This document shows positions 1 through 9,133 of a stretch of 64,000 bases of DNA, in pieces; position 1 is the first letter of the stretch, and the number at the start of each line of letters is the position of its first letter. Under the pieces are notes generated by a model. It searched no databases. It worked only from the letters and a program-made list of their open reading frames with translations, and had not been told where the DNA came from. This DNA is from Bacteroidota bacterium. Lineage in GTDB: Bacteria > Bacteroidota > Bacteroidia > 2-12-FULL-35-15. The position numbers were made by a program, and so were the translations under genes. Location: the NCBI GenBank assembly GCA_017303895.1, contig JAFLBF010000005.1:1-64000 (forward strand), in the 5' to 3' direction.

Positions 1-861
1 AAATTCATTATTCACCTCGATGCTGATTGTTCTTATGATCGTGATGCCATTGAAAATATTTTGGTTCCTTTTTATTATGATCTGAATGTTGGAGCCGTAG
101 GTGGAAATGTGCAAGTGCGTAATTATAAAGAAAGTTTATGTGCCACACTGCAAGCCATTGAATACATGGATACCATTTCTGTTGGGCGTATCGCTACTTC
201 CGAGTTGGGTATTTACCGTGTTATTTCAGGAGCATTCGGAGCTTTCCGTAAAGATGCATTGGACCGTTTAGGTGGCTGGGATATCGGTCCGGGATTGGAT
301 GGCGATATCACCGTTAAGATCCGTAAATTGGGTTATAAGATACATTTTGAGCCATCGGCCGTTTGCCAGACCAGCGTTCCTGTTACCTTTCAGAAATTGA
401 TCAAACAACGTTTGCGTTGGGACAAATCTTTGATCCGTTTCCGTTTAAGGAAACATCGTGATGTATTTTATCCAAACGATTCTTTCCGCTTCTCCAACTT
501 TATTTCATTCGTTGAGAATATCACATACAATTTGATCTTGAATGTGAAATGGTATTTCTACCTGTTTGATATGATCTATAATTTTACATCACAATTGGTA
601 TTCATTGTGCCCATGAATATTCTATTGTACACGGTCAACAACTTTCTTAAATTCTTTGTATTCTCATTGTTCCGTGAGCGAAAGAACGAAACCGTTCATT
701 ATTTCCTGATCTATCTGCCTTTAATGGTGTTTTACTTTGGTTATTTTTTGCGGATAGTGCGTTCTATTGCCTATGTACAGGAAATTTTCTTTAAAGCATC
801 TTATAAAGATAGCTGGAACCCTCAGAAATCGTCAAGGTACGCGAAAGCGCTTAAGCTTTAG
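1..861 (+). CDS. Glycosyltransferase family 2, processive membrane type (5' partial)
   Basis: The frame is already open at base 1, so the N-terminus lies outside the window. The visible part is the catalytic core of a family 2 glycosyltransferase: HLDADC near base 13 is the DxD-type nucleotide-sugar/metal motif, GLDGDI near base 295 is the second acidic motif, and QRLRW near base 405 is the QxxRW signature of membrane synthases of the cellulose synthase/NodC/PgaC class. The C-terminal half holds several hydrophobic segments (bases about 520-660 and 700-770), so the enzyme is an inner-membrane protein that probably builds or exports a polysaccharide. Its last codons overlap the end of the convergent phosphatase gene by 11 bases. 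The sugar substrate cannot be read from the sequence. Confidence 0.85.
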   Translation, partial: KFIIHLDADCSYDRDAIENILVPFYYDLNVGAVGGNVQVRNYKESLCATLQAIEYMDTISVGRIATSELGIYRVISGAFGAFRKDALDRLGGWDIGPGLDGDITVKIRKLGYKIHFEPSAVCQTSVPVTFQKLIKQRLRWDKSLIRFRLRKHRDVFYPNDSFRFSNFISFVENITYNLILNVKWYFYLFDMIYNFTSQLVFIVPMNILLYTVNNFLKFFVFSLFRERKNETVHYFLIYLPLMVFYFGYFLRIVRSIAYVQEIFFKASYKDSWNPQKSSRYAKALKL

Positions 862-1324
862 AGTGTTGTAGCAAGCTGTTGGCGATCACATCGCAAGCTT
901 TATCCAAAAGAATAAATACGTTTTCAAAACCTTGTTCACCTCCAAAATAGGGGTCAGGGACATTCATATTAGAATTGGGGTAAACGGTATTGAGGATCAT
1001 CTCAACTTTTTTGCGGTCGTTCTCATTTCTGGATAATGAAACCACATCGGCATAATTGAAGGAGTCCATCACAAAGATCTTGTCGAAATGATCAAAGTCA
1101 TCTACAGAAAATTGACGTGCTTTTAATTTACTTACATCCACACCATGCTTTTTAGCATTGGTGGTAGTCCTGGAATCGGGGTGTTCGCCAATGTGATAAT
1201 TAGACGTTCCTGCCGAGTCGATATGGATGTCTATATTTAAAGCTTCTGTTTTGCTTCTTAGAATTCCTTCTGCTAGTGGTGATCTGCAAATATTGCCAAG
1301 ACAAACCATTAATATCCGTTGCAT
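851..1324 (-). CDS. Low-molecular-weight protein tyrosine phosphatase
   Basis: 157 residues, the usual length of this family. The N-terminus carries the P-loop CLGNICRS (CX5R: nucleophile Cys and phosphate-binding Arg), and the general-acid loop is visible as VPDPYFGG near residue 125. Such enzymes dephosphorylate tyrosine residues; in bacteria they often act on tyrosine kinases that control polysaccharide export, which fits the membrane glycosyltransferase converging on it. It lies 3 bases downstream of the sensor-kinase gene on the same strand, so the two are probably co-transcribed. The arsenate reductase at 10371 shares this fold but has different motifs, so I do not read this gene as an arsenate reductase. 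Confidence 0.93.
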   Translation of the reverse strand: MQRILMVCLGNICRSPLAEGILRSKTEALNIDIHIDSAGTSNYHIGEHPDSRTTTNAKKHGVDVSKLKARQFSVDDFDHFDKIFVMDSFNYADVVSLSRNENDRKKVEMILNTVYPNSNMNVPDPYFGGEQGFENVFILLDKACDVIANSLLQHSKA

Positions 1325-1327
1325 AAA

Positions 1328-4321
1328 CTAATCTTTAATAGGTGAGAATTTTAAAATGTAATGTGTGCCGGGTTTTTGGATCTTTTCAATATTGCCATTT
1401 AATTGTGATGCTAATATCTTGATCAATTCTAAACCTAATGTGGTGGTTTCGCTGTCAAATACCTCATTGCTAAAGCCTTTTCCATTATCACCGATGATGA
1501 TCGTATATTCTTCTTTTATATTCGATTTGTGCAATTCGATCTCAATCACTCCTTCATTCATTTCATTGAAAGCATATTTGAATGAATTGGAAATGATCTC
1601 ATTTAATAATAAGCCCAGTGGAATAATCGTATTTAAATTAAAATGCTGAACTTCCAGATCCAATTTCAAATCTATCTTTTTATTATAGCTGTAGGTGTCT
1701 ATCAGGTTTTCCACGAGCATATTAATGTATTCCTTTACATTAATACGTCCATAATCTTCCGATTTGTAGAGTTTTTCGTGTACCAGTGATATCGTGCGGA
1801 TCCTGTTTCTGATCTCACGGAACAATTCTGATGCTTTTGGATCCGATACATAATCTGATTGTATATTGATCAAGCTATTAATGATCTGAAGATTGTTCTT
1901 CACCCTGTGATGAACCTCTTTTAACAGGATCTCATTCTCATCTCTCTTTTTGATGATCTCTGCTGTGCGGTCGCGGATGATCTTTTCTAAACGTTCTTTT
2001 TGTAAAAGATGCTTCCGCTTTCTAAATTCATTGTAGCCATAGATCGATAAAATAAATGCGATCATGCAAATGATGATAAACCACCAGGTTGTCCAAAAGG
2101 GGGGCGTGATGGTAAATGAAAATTCTGCAAATTCTTCATTGGCAACACCATCCTTGTTTTCCGCTTTTACTAAAAAATGATAAACACCCGGAGGAAGATT
2201 GGAGTAGGTGGTGGTGCTGAATTCATTGGCCGGACTCCAGTTTTTATCAAAGCCTTCCAGCTTAAAGCTGTATTTTATATTATCAGGAAATGTTTTGCTG
2301 ATCGCATGAAAATCGAAGGTGATATGATTTTTATTATGAGGTAATATGGTGTTAATTGGCAGATTATACCAGTGTGATAAACTATCTGAATATTCCTCCC
2401 AGTTTTCAACTTCTTCATAAAACAGTTTTACATTGGTAATCGATACTCGTGGAACTTCTCTGTTTCTCAATAGTTCTTCTGCCGGACTAAATTTAATAGC
2501 CCCTTTGATCGTTCCAAACCAAAGATCTCCATTCGAGTCAATACAAGTAGAGCGGGAGTTACATTCAATTCCTTTGAATCCTTCTGCTTTTCCGTAATTA
2601 CGGATCCCGGCCACTTCTCCTTTGTCATTCAATGATATTTTATCCAAGCCTTTATTTGTTCCTACCCAGATGTTACCATAATTATCTACATTCATCAGAT
2701 AGACTGTGCCCGATGTTAACCCTTCTTTAGTAGTGATGCTTTTTATTTCATTTCCATTGTACCATCCCACACAATTGTCTGTTCCTACCCAAATATTTCC
2801 AAATTTATCTTTCACCATACTTCCTGCATAGGTATTACAAAGTCCTTTGGTGATATGCTTGATGATCTTTTCATGATTATAAACAAAGATGCCATTACCT
2901 GTCCCCATCCATATATAACCATTTTTATCTTCCACAAACGAGTAAACATTATCGTTGAACAGTCCTATCGCTTCCGTAAGTTGAATCAATTCCTTTCCAT
3001 TATCAACAAAGGCTTTGCTAGCCCGTGTTCCAATAAATATATTTCCGTTCTTATCTTCATAGATCGCCCGCACATTCTTTACTTCTTTGTATTTATATGG
3101 AATAAATAATGTGCCATTGTAAATACTTATTCCCTGATTATTAGCGATCCATACATTCCCTTTGCTATCCGTGAAAATACAACGTGTCTCATTTATCGTT
3201 GGATAATGTGTGACAGTCTTGCCATCATATTTGAATAAACCATGCAGACTTGTACCTATCCAGATATTTCCTTTTTTATCGGCATTTAATGCGAAGATGT
3301 CTTTTTCATTTAGCCCGATCAAATTGTCGAAGTAGGTGAATGCCTGATTGGTGAACTTCACTAAACCACCTCCTGCTGTTCCTATCCATAGGTTGCCGGT
3401 CTTATCTTCATAGATACAATTGATATGATCTACCGGCATACCATTCATTTGATTGAAATGGAGTAGATTCTTTTTGTTAAACTTATAAAGACCTTCATTT
3501 TGTGTTGCTATCCATAATTGGTTTTGCTGATCAAAATGAATATCACTTATGGTCGCTGTCGGAGGAAGATTGATACTGTCTATTTGTGTTGCTTTTACCT
3601 GATAGTGGGAGGGACCTATGATCTTGATCTTGTGAAATACAGAGCGGTCCTGTACAGCCCACAGGTTACCATTTTTATCTTCACTCAAAGATGTGATATT
3701 CGCATTGTTTACCTTTTCGTTGTCAGATATACGGAGTAGGGTTTTGTTCTTGAGTACTAATAATCCTCTGTCGGTTCCTATCCAGATGATATTCCTGCTA
3801 TCTCTTTTGTAGCAATTCACATCGTAATAATTCAACGTATCACCTTTTACTCTGAGTTCTGAAAAAGTTTTACCATCGTATAAAAGTATCTGGTGATTTT
3901 TTATAACAATCAAATTCTTATTATCATCCTTTGTTATAAATTGAACATAGCCACTGGAAAAATAATTTTCATGTTGTTCGGAATAGTTTTTAAATGTTTT
4001 TCCATCAAACTTGCAAAGTGCATTAAAGCGGGTCCCTATCCAGATATTTTGCTGTTCATCTTCAGAAACAGCATTGATGATCTGTCCGCAAACGCCATCT
4101 TTTTCCTCGTATATTTTAAAATTCTTTCCATCAAAACGGTTCAATCCTCCACCCGATGTTCCGATCCATAAATATCCTCTGCTATCTTCAAAAATAGTGT
4201 TGACCTCCGATTGTGAAAGTCCTTCGTCCAATGAATAGGTTTGAAAATTAAATAACTGGGAAAAGGACGCTAATGGAAATGACAGTATTAGGATAAGGAG
4301 TAATGACTGTAGTTTTTTCAT
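1328..4321 (-). CDS. Beta-propeller sensor histidine kinase (HisKA_2 type)
   Basis: I take the ATG at 4321 as start because a signal peptide (MKKLQSLLL.. to SFSQ) follows directly; the frame runs 36 bases further upstream without support. The exported part has about a dozen propeller repeats, each with a GNIWIGT-like core (two-component-regulator propeller), followed by a Y_Y_Y-type domain (YSFKLEGFD, NLPPGVYHFLVKAEN) around residues 660-750 and one transmembrane helix near 765. The cytoplasmic part has the phosphoacceptor block EVHHRVKNNLQI, typical of HisKA_2/HWE-like kinases, and an HATPase domain with the GDNGKGF box. There is no receiver domain, so it needs a separate response regulator, and none lies nearby. 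The signal sensed is unknown. Confidence 0.92.
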   Translation of the reverse strand: MKKLQSLLLILILSFPLASFSQLFNFQTYSLDEGLSQSEVNTIFEDSRGYLWIGTSGGGLNRFDGKNFKIYEEKDGVCGQIINAVSEDEQQNIWIGTRFNALCKFDGKTFKNYSEQHENYFSSGYVQFITKDDNKNLIVIKNHQILLYDGKTFSELRVKGDTLNYYDVNCYKRDSRNIIWIGTDRGLLVLKNKTLLRISDNEKVNNANITSLSEDKNGNLWAVQDRSVFHKIKIIGPSHYQVKATQIDSINLPPTATISDIHFDQQNQLWIATQNEGLYKFNKKNLLHFNQMNGMPVDHINCIYEDKTGNLWIGTAGGGLVKFTNQAFTYFDNLIGLNEKDIFALNADKKGNIWIGTSLHGLFKYDGKTVTHYPTINETRCIFTDSKGNVWIANNQGISIYNGTLFIPYKYKEVKNVRAIYEDKNGNIFIGTRASKAFVDNGKELIQLTEAIGLFNDNVYSFVEDKNGYIWMGTGNGIFVYNHEKIIKHITKGLCNTYAGSMVKDKFGNIWVGTDNCVGWYNGNEIKSITTKEGLTSGTVYLMNVDNYGNIWVGTNKGLDKISLNDKGEVAGIRNYGKAEGFKGIECNSRSTCIDSNGDLWFGTIKGAIKFSPAEELLRNREVPRVSITNVKLFYEEVENWEEYSDSLSHWYNLPINTILPHNKNHITFDFHAISKTFPDNIKYSFKLEGFDKNWSPANEFSTTTYSNLPPGVYHFLVKAENKDGVANEEFAEFSFTITPPFWTTWWFIIICMIAFILSIYGYNEFRKRKHLLQKERLEKIIRDRTAEIIKKRDENEILLKEVHHRVKNNLQIINSLINIQSDYVSDPKASELFREIRNRIRTISLVHEKLYKSEDYGRINVKEYINMLVENLIDTYSYNKKIDLKLDLEVQHFNLNTIIPLGLLLNEIISNSFKYAFNEMNEGVIEIELHKSNIKEEYTIIIGDNGKGFSNEVFDSETTTLGLELIKILASQLNGNIEKIQKPGTHYILKFSPIKD

Positions 4322-4360
4322 ATTTACCATTGCTTGGATCGTATAGGTATATAACAAAAA

Positions 4361-4385
4361 TAGGAATCAGATGTTCTGATTCCTA
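4361..4385 (-). terminator. Intrinsic terminator downstream region between dnaA and the sensor kinase
   Basis: Perfect 11-bp inverted repeat TAGGAATCAGA / TCTGATTCCTA with a 3-base loop, followed on the minus strand by a TTTTTG run. It sits directly after the dnaA stop codon and should end the dnaA transcript before the sensor-kinase gene. Confidence 0.8.
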
Positions 4386-4412
4386 TCTTTTTACGCATTT
4401 ATTTGATATAGG

Positions 4413-5843
4413 TTATTGAATACTGATCTTTTTATTCAATTCGTCAATGTAGTTCTTGAAGCGTTTGTCGGTATCCATTAAGTTATTAACGGTTCTGCAA
4501 GCATGCAATACTGTTGCGTGGTCTTTTCCACCGCAATGTAATCCGATCGTTGCTAAAGATGATTTGGTCATGCTTTTTGCAAAGTACATTGCAATTTGGC
4601 GTGCCTGAACCACTTCGCGCTTACGTGTTTTAGATTTTAAAAGCTCGATTGGTAGATCGAAATAGTCGCAAACCACTTTTTGGATGTAATCGATAGATAC
4701 CTCACGGGCAGTGTTTTTTACAAACTTGTCGATCATCTGTTTTGCCAACTCTAAAGTGATGGCTTTTTTGTTCATGGATGATTGAGCCAATAAAGAGATC
4801 AATGCACCTTCTAATTCACGAACATTGGTAGTGATGCTGTAAGCTAAATATTCAATTACTTCTTTCGGAAGGTCAATTCCATCCGTGTATAATTTCTTTT
4901 CAAGGATAGCGATACGTGTCTCTAATCCGGGAGTTTGAAGATCAGCTGCTAAGCCCCATTTGAAACGGGATAATAAACGTTGTTCAAATCCTTGTAATTC
5001 AACCGGTGGTTTATCAGCCGTTAAAATGATCTGTTTGCCGGTTTGGTGCAAGTGGTTGAAAATGTGGAAGAATACATCCTGTGTTTTTTCTTTACCTGCA
5101 AAATATTGAACATCATCAATGATCAATACATCGATCATTTGATAGAAGTGTACGAAATCATTCTGGTTGTTGTTTCTAACAGAATCAATATACTGTTGAG
5201 TGAATTTCTCTGAAGAAACATATAATACCGTTTTGTTTGGGAATTCGTTTTTGATCTGAATACCAATGGAATGTGCTAAGTGCGTTTTTCCTAAACCAAC
5301 ACCACCGTATATTAATAATGGATTAAAAGCTGTTCCACCAGGCTTGTTAGCAACTGCAAAACCTGCAGAGCGTGCCAAACGGTTGCAATCTCCTTCTACA
5401 AAATTTTCGAAAGAGTAGTTGGCATTTAATTGTGATTCAACATTTACTTTCTTTAATCCCGGAATAATGAATGGATTACGGATCGTATTCTGATTAATAT
5501 CGATCGGCATTGCTACCGATGGATTTTTTAATTCTTTCTTATTAGTAGTAGGGATCTTTACTGTGTATGGTTTAGAGGCATTGTGTGAATTCTCCATTAC
5601 AATGCTGTATTCTAAACGACCTTCTGTACCTAACTCCTTTTTAATTGTTTTCTTTAATAAGGTAATGTAGTGCTCCTCTAACCATTCATAGAAAAACTGA
5701 CTTGGAACTTGTATCGTTAAAACGTTGTTACTTAATTTAACCGGCTTAATTGGCTCGAACCATGTTTTGAAACTTTGTGAACTAACATTGTCCTTTATTA
5801 TCTCCAGACAACTCTCCCAAACTTTTACAAATGCTTTCTCCAT
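4413..5843 (-). CDS. dnaA: Chromosomal replication initiator DnaA
   Basis: 476 residues, full length. Domain I is at residues 1-90, then a linker, then the AAA+ domain with Walker A GGVGLGKT near residue 180, Walker B VLIIDDVQYF near 240 and sensor ILTADKPP. The C-terminal domain IV DNA-binding helix-turn-helix ends with the DnaA signature around GGKDHATVLHA. DnaA binds ATP and opens the replication origin. I looked for DnaA boxes (TTATCCACA and close variants) on both strands on each side of the gene and saw none, so the origin is probably elsewhere. The 138 bases upstream (5844-5981) are AT-rich and hold only the presumed dnaA promoter, which I could not place exactly. Confidence 0.98.
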   Translation of the reverse strand: MEKAFVKVWESCLEIIKDNVSSQSFKTWFEPIKPVKLSNNVLTIQVPSQFFYEWLEEHYITLLKKTIKKELGTEGRLEYSIVMENSHNASKPYTVKIPTTNKKELKNPSVAMPIDINQNTIRNPFIIPGLKKVNVESQLNANYSFENFVEGDCNRLARSAGFAVANKPGGTAFNPLLIYGGVGLGKTHLAHSIGIQIKNEFPNKTVLYVSSEKFTQQYIDSVRNNNQNDFVHFYQMIDVLIIDDVQYFAGKEKTQDVFFHIFNHLHQTGKQIILTADKPPVELQGFEQRLLSRFKWGLAADLQTPGLETRIAILEKKLYTDGIDLPKEVIEYLAYSITTNVRELEGALISLLAQSSMNKKAITLELAKQMIDKFVKNTAREVSIDYIQKVVCDYFDLPIELLKSKTRKREVVQARQIAMYFAKSMTKSSLATIGLHCGGKDHATVLHACRTVNNLMDTDKRFKNYIDELNKKISIQ

Positions 5844-5981
5844 TCTCTTCAGTAATTATATTTTGTTAAACTTAATGTTTAGTATATTCTGTGTATCCCT
5901 TGTAATCTCTATTGAGCCGTAAATATATACAACTTTAATTTATTCCTAACAAATATTTAAGAAAAAAAGTTAAAAAAATTT

Positions 5982-6935
5982 TCAGATTGCTATTGACTTT
6001 TTGGAAATTTTTATAGAGTAGCCTTCTGAGGCCTTTTTCTTGGTCTTTCGCTCGAAAACAAAGTCGATTCTTCCCAGTTTAATTCCGGCCCATCCTACCT
6101 GTGCAACCAGTACTTTTTTCTGGTCACTGTTTTCATATTCTAATGGTGTATCCAAAAAGGTGTGGGTGTGTGCTCCGATGATCAGATCAATATTCTTGGA
6201 TTGTTTTGCTAAATCCACATCATTGATCTTTCCTCCTTTTGATGTGTATCCTAAATGTGATAGGCAGATCACCAGATCGCATTTTTCTTCGTGTTTCAGG
6301 TGATGAGCCGCTTGTGCAGCTTTTTCTGCAGGATTTAAATAAATGGTATTCCCGTACATTTTTTTGTCAACTAATCCATCTAACTCAATTCCTACTCCGA
6401 AAACACCGATCTTAATTCCATCTTTAATAAACACTTTATGCGGGATCGTTTTGCCATTCATGGCAGTATCCGAAAAGTCGTAATTACAATTAATGAAAGG
6501 GAAATTAGCATGATGCAATTGTTTTACCAATCCGTCAATCCCATTGTCAAAGTCATGATTCCCAATGGTTGTAGCATCGTAACCCATCATGCTCATTAAT
6601 TTAAATTCCAATTCTCCGCCATATAAATTGAAATAAGGTGTTCCTTGAAAGATGTCACCCGCATCCAGGAGTAACACATTTTTTTCTTCACTTCTTATTT
6701 TTTTGATCAGTGCAGCTCTTCGCACAACTCCACCTAATCCAGCAAATTTGGGATCGTTATCAGGAAAGGGTTCAATGTGGCTGTGTACATCATTCGTATG
6801 CAGAATGGTTATTTTTACCAGATCCGTTTTCGCAAGTACTTCATTGGGGATCGCACTGAATGCCAATATCCCTGTTCCACCGATCAGCGATTTTTTTAAG
6901 AAGCTTCTTCTACTGTTCAAGTTTAATTCTTCCAT
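5982..6935 (-). CDS. 5'-nucleotidase/UshA-like metallophosphatase domain protein
   Basis: I start at the ATG at 6935; an ATG nine bases upstream is also possible. The N-terminus SRRSFLKKSLIGG resembles a twin-arginine signal, so the protein is probably exported folded. The calcineurin-like metal centre is complete: HTNDVHSH, DAGDIFQGTP, GNHDFDNG and GAHTHTF. About 317 residues covers only the catalytic half of UshA-type nucleotidases; the other half is the upstream gene, whose end overlaps this start. Together they should hydrolyse extracellular nucleotides to nucleosides and phosphate in the periplasm. Confidence 0.9.
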   Translation of the reverse strand: MEELNLNSRRSFLKKSLIGGTGILAFSAIPNEVLAKTDLVKITILHTNDVHSHIEPFPDNDPKFAGLGGVVRRAALIKKIRSEEKNVLLLDAGDIFQGTPYFNLYGGELEFKLMSMMGYDATTIGNHDFDNGIDGLVKQLHHANFPFINCNYDFSDTAMNGKTIPHKVFIKDGIKIGVFGVGIELDGLVDKKMYGNTIYLNPAEKAAQAAHHLKHEEKCDLVICLSHLGYTSKGGKINDVDLAKQSKNIDLIIGAHTHTFLDTPLEYENSDQKKVLVAQVGWAGIKLGRIDFVFERKTKKKASEGYSIKISKKSIAI

Positions 6936-7674
6936 CTGTCGCATATTTTAATGTATGACCTTTTTTATGTTCATCTACCATGTAATCGATGATCGCATCT
7001 CTTAACAAGTAATTGAGGGTGTCTGTCTTTACAGAATTTTTGAAAAAATCGTATTTGTCACCACCCGCTGCTAAATAATCGGATGTTACTACTTTGTAGG
7101 TTTTGTTGATGTCAAATTCTTTTCCTCCGATTTTTAATTCCTGGATCTTTTTCCCTTTTCCAATTACTGTTGCTCCCGCAAATGGTGCTCCGTTATTTGC
7201 TACCATTGCATCAAACAATTGTTTGGTCTTTTCTCCACTCAGTGTTAAAATTACAATGCTGTTTTCAAAGGGCATTAATTCAAATACCTTCCCTCTGGTA
7301 ATTTCTCCTTGTGGGAGTTGCGCTCTTAAACCTCCATTATTTAGAAGACAAATGTCAGCGGGTATATTATCAGCAGGTTTGTAGCGCTCATTCGTTTTTA
7401 TAAGGACTGCATCTGATACAAAACTCCCTAATGAACTTTCAGGCAATCCTTTTAATAGTGCTTGCTCCGAAACGATCAATACTTCATTCATGATCGCATC
7501 CATTTTAGTTTTGTAGGGAGCTATTGTTTGATAGAAGCTGGAATCAGAAGTCGATTTCGCATTAAGTTCGATGCTGCTTTTTTCTACTTTCACAATTTTG
7601 GGTGAAGTAGAACAGCTCCATAAAAAATAAAGCGAAAAGAGTAAACAGGCCAATTTTTTTGGGGATGTTTTCAT
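6910..7674 (-). CDS. 5'-nucleotidase C-terminal domain lipoprotein
   Basis: The start at 7674 is chosen because it gives a clear lipoprotein signal peptide ending in the lipobox LWSCS; the longer frame upstream has no signal. The rest matches the C-terminal nucleotide-binding domain of UshA-type nucleotidases: NNGGLR, GKVFELMPFENSIV, AGGDKYDFF and the final LKYATDGRI. It carries no metal-binding residues of its own, so it likely binds substrate for the catalytic partner encoded immediately downstream with a short overlap. Two-gene versions of this enzyme are common in Bacteroidota. Confidence 0.88.
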   Translation of the reverse strand: MKTSPKKLACLLFSLYFLWSCSTSPKIVKVEKSSIELNAKSTSDSSFYQTIAPYKTKMDAIMNEVLIVSEQALLKGLPESSLGSFVSDAVLIKTNERYKPADNIPADICLLNNGGLRAQLPQGEITRGKVFELMPFENSIVILTLSGEKTKQLFDAMVANNGAPFAGATVIGKGKKIQELKIGGKEFDINKTYKVVTSDYLAAGGDKYDFFKNSVKTDTLNYLLRDAIIDYMVDEHKKGHTLKYATDGRIKLEQ

Positions 7675-7808
7675 TGGAGTATGCACGTTTAATTTGCATG
7701 ACAATGATACGGATTTGCAGCTGAAATTGCGTGAAGAAAAGGGAAATAAATTATTATTATTTTTCAATTTAATTGCAATAAAAAGTGTATATTCAGGAAG
7801 TTTTTAAA

Positions 7809-8222
7809 ATGTCTTTTATGTATATTTCCGAAACAACAATTCGTGTGCGCTATGCCGAAACAGATAGAATGGGATACGTGTATTATGGTAATTATACACA
7901 GTATTTTGAAGTGGGTAGGGTGGAAGCACTTCGTCAACTCGGAACCAGTTATAAAGAAATGGAAGACAATGGTGTGATGCTACCTGTTTACACATGTAAC
8001 ATCAAATATCATAAGCCTGCATTTTATGACGATCTTTTAGTCATAAAAACGACCATCAAAGAATTGCCTACTGCCCGAATAAAATTTGATTATGAGATCT
8101 ATAATCAGAAAAATGAGTTGTTGAATACCGGTGATACAACCTTGGTTTTTATTGATATGAAAACCAACCGCCCTTGTCAGGCTCCACAATCCTTTATGGA
8201 TAAGATAAAACAGTTTTTCTAA
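7809..8222 (+). CDS. Acyl-CoA thioesterase, 4HBT/YbgC type
   Basis: About 137 residues of hot-dog fold. The diagnostic stretch is RYAETDRMGYVYYGNYTQYF, with the catalytic Asp of the YbgC group in ETDRMG. It hydrolyses acyl-CoA (or acyl carrier protein) thioesters in the cytoplasm. ATG at 7809 is the preferred start; another ATG at 7818 would also keep the whole domain, while the 8 codons upstream of 7809 look like leader. It stands alone between the nucleotidase genes (divergent) and the arsenic operon. Confidence 0.88.
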   Translation: MSFMYISETTIRVRYAETDRMGYVYYGNYTQYFEVGRVEALRQLGTSYKEMEDNGVMLPVYTCNIKYHKPAFYDDLLVIKTTIKELPTARIKFDYEIYNQKNELLNTGDTTLVFIDMKTNRPCQAPQSFMDKIKQFF

Positions 8223-8240
8223 ACTAATTTTTATTAAAAC

Positions 8241-8280
8241 TTGCTTTTGTAATTTTAATTATCGTATATTTGCGATATAA
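8241..8280 (+). promoter_or_regulatory. Promoter and probable ArsR operator of the arsenic operon
   Basis: A perfect Bacteroidota -7 box TATATTTG lies at 8265-8272, with a TTG 21 bases upstream at 8241 as a possible -33 element. The -7 box sits inside an inverted repeat with arms TATCG and CGATA, the placement expected for an autoregulating ArsR-type repressor. The arsR start codon follows 17 bases downstream. Confidence 0.6.
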
Positions 8281-8289
8281 AATATATCT

Positions 8290-8625
8290 ATGGCTTACAG
8301 TAAGAAATTGGAATTTGATAAAGATGAGATCAAAGCGGCTGAAATTGCTAAAGCACTGTCTCATCCTGCCCGTGTGGCGATCATAAAATTTTTGGCGGAA
8401 CAAAAGTCTTGTATCTGTAATGATATTGTAGAGCAATTGCCTTTGTCGCAATCAACCGTTTCGCAGCATTTAAAAGAACTAAAGAATGCCGGTTTGATAA
8501 AAGGAGAGATCGATGGTCCACGTGTTTGTTATTGTATCGATATGGATAACTGGAAAGTTGCAAAGAATGTTTTTTCCGATCTGTTTAAGATGAATTTTGA
8601 TTCTATGAAAATAAAGTGTTGTTAA
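8290..8625 (+). CDS. arsR: ArsR-family metalloregulator (arsenic operon)
   Basis: 111 residues with a winged helix: [19 protein letters not shown], then the recognition helix [17 protein letters not shown]. Two cysteines in KSCICNDIV lie in the helix where ArsR-type sensors bind As(III), and further cysteines lie at VCYC and the C-terminal CC. It probably represses its own operon through the inverted repeat over the -7 box and lets go when arsenite binds. It is the first of five closely spaced genes. Confidence 0.92.
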   Translation: MAYSKKLEFDKDEIKAAEIAKALSHPARVAIIKFLAEQKSCICNDIVEQLPLSQSTVSQHLKELKNAGLIKGEIDGPRVCYCIDMDNWKVAKNVFSDLFKMNFDSMKIKCC

Positions 8626-8644
8626 TGATTAAAAATCTAATAAA

Positions 8645-9121
8645 ATGAAACTATCTGAATTTAAAAATAAATTGACCGCATTAGATGCAGTTCAATTTGT
8701 ACAAGTTAACGGACAAGATGTACCTCCACATTTTCATATTACTGAAGTGGGTGTAACAACTAAAAACTTTATCGACTGTGGTGGAACAGTACGTGAAGAA
8801 AAGTATGTGAATTTCCAATTGTGGGAAGCCAACGATTTTGATCACAGACTGGCTCCTGCTAAATTATTGAATATTATTGCTCTTTCTGAACGGGCAATTG
8901 GTATTAATGATGCCGAAGTGGAGATCGAGTATCAGTCGGAAACAATTGGCAGATACGGAGTAGAATTTGACGGAAACAAATTTGTCCTGTTAAATAAACA
9001 AACCAACTGTTTAGCTCAAGATAAATGCGGTATCCCTGCTGAAAAATTAAAGGTGAATTTAACGGAATTACAAACTTCAGCTTCTAACTGTTGTTCACCC
9101 AATAGTGGATGTTGTAACTAA
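8645..9121 (+). CDS. DUF6428-like protein of arsenic operons
   Basis: 158 residues, no signal peptide or membrane segment. The sequence PPHFHITEVG followed by DCGGTVREEKYVNFQLW is the pattern I associate with the DUF6428 family, found beside arsR and arsC in Bacteroidota. The C-terminus is cysteine-rich (NCL..CG and then NCCSPNSGCC), suggesting a thiol-bound metalloid, but this is inference. It starts 19 bases after arsR. Confidence 0.7.
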   Translation: MKLSEFKNKLTALDAVQFVQVNGQDVPPHFHITEVGVTTKNFIDCGGTVREEKYVNFQLWEANDFDHRLAPAKLLNIIALSERAIGINDAEVEIEYQSETIGRYGVEFDGNKFVLLNKQTNCLAQDKCGIPAEKLKVNLTELQTSASNCCSPNSGCCN

Positions 9122-9133
9122 TAAAGAAATATA

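Noticed and set aside
851-1324. Second arsenate reductase
   Set aside because: The P-loop CLGNICRS and lack of the extra redox cysteines mark it as a tyrosine phosphatase.
4400-6000. Possible replication origin next to dnaA
   Set aside because: No DnaA box (TTATCCACA or close variants) and no AT-rich unwinding repeat cluster seen on either strand, so the gene alone does not place oriC.
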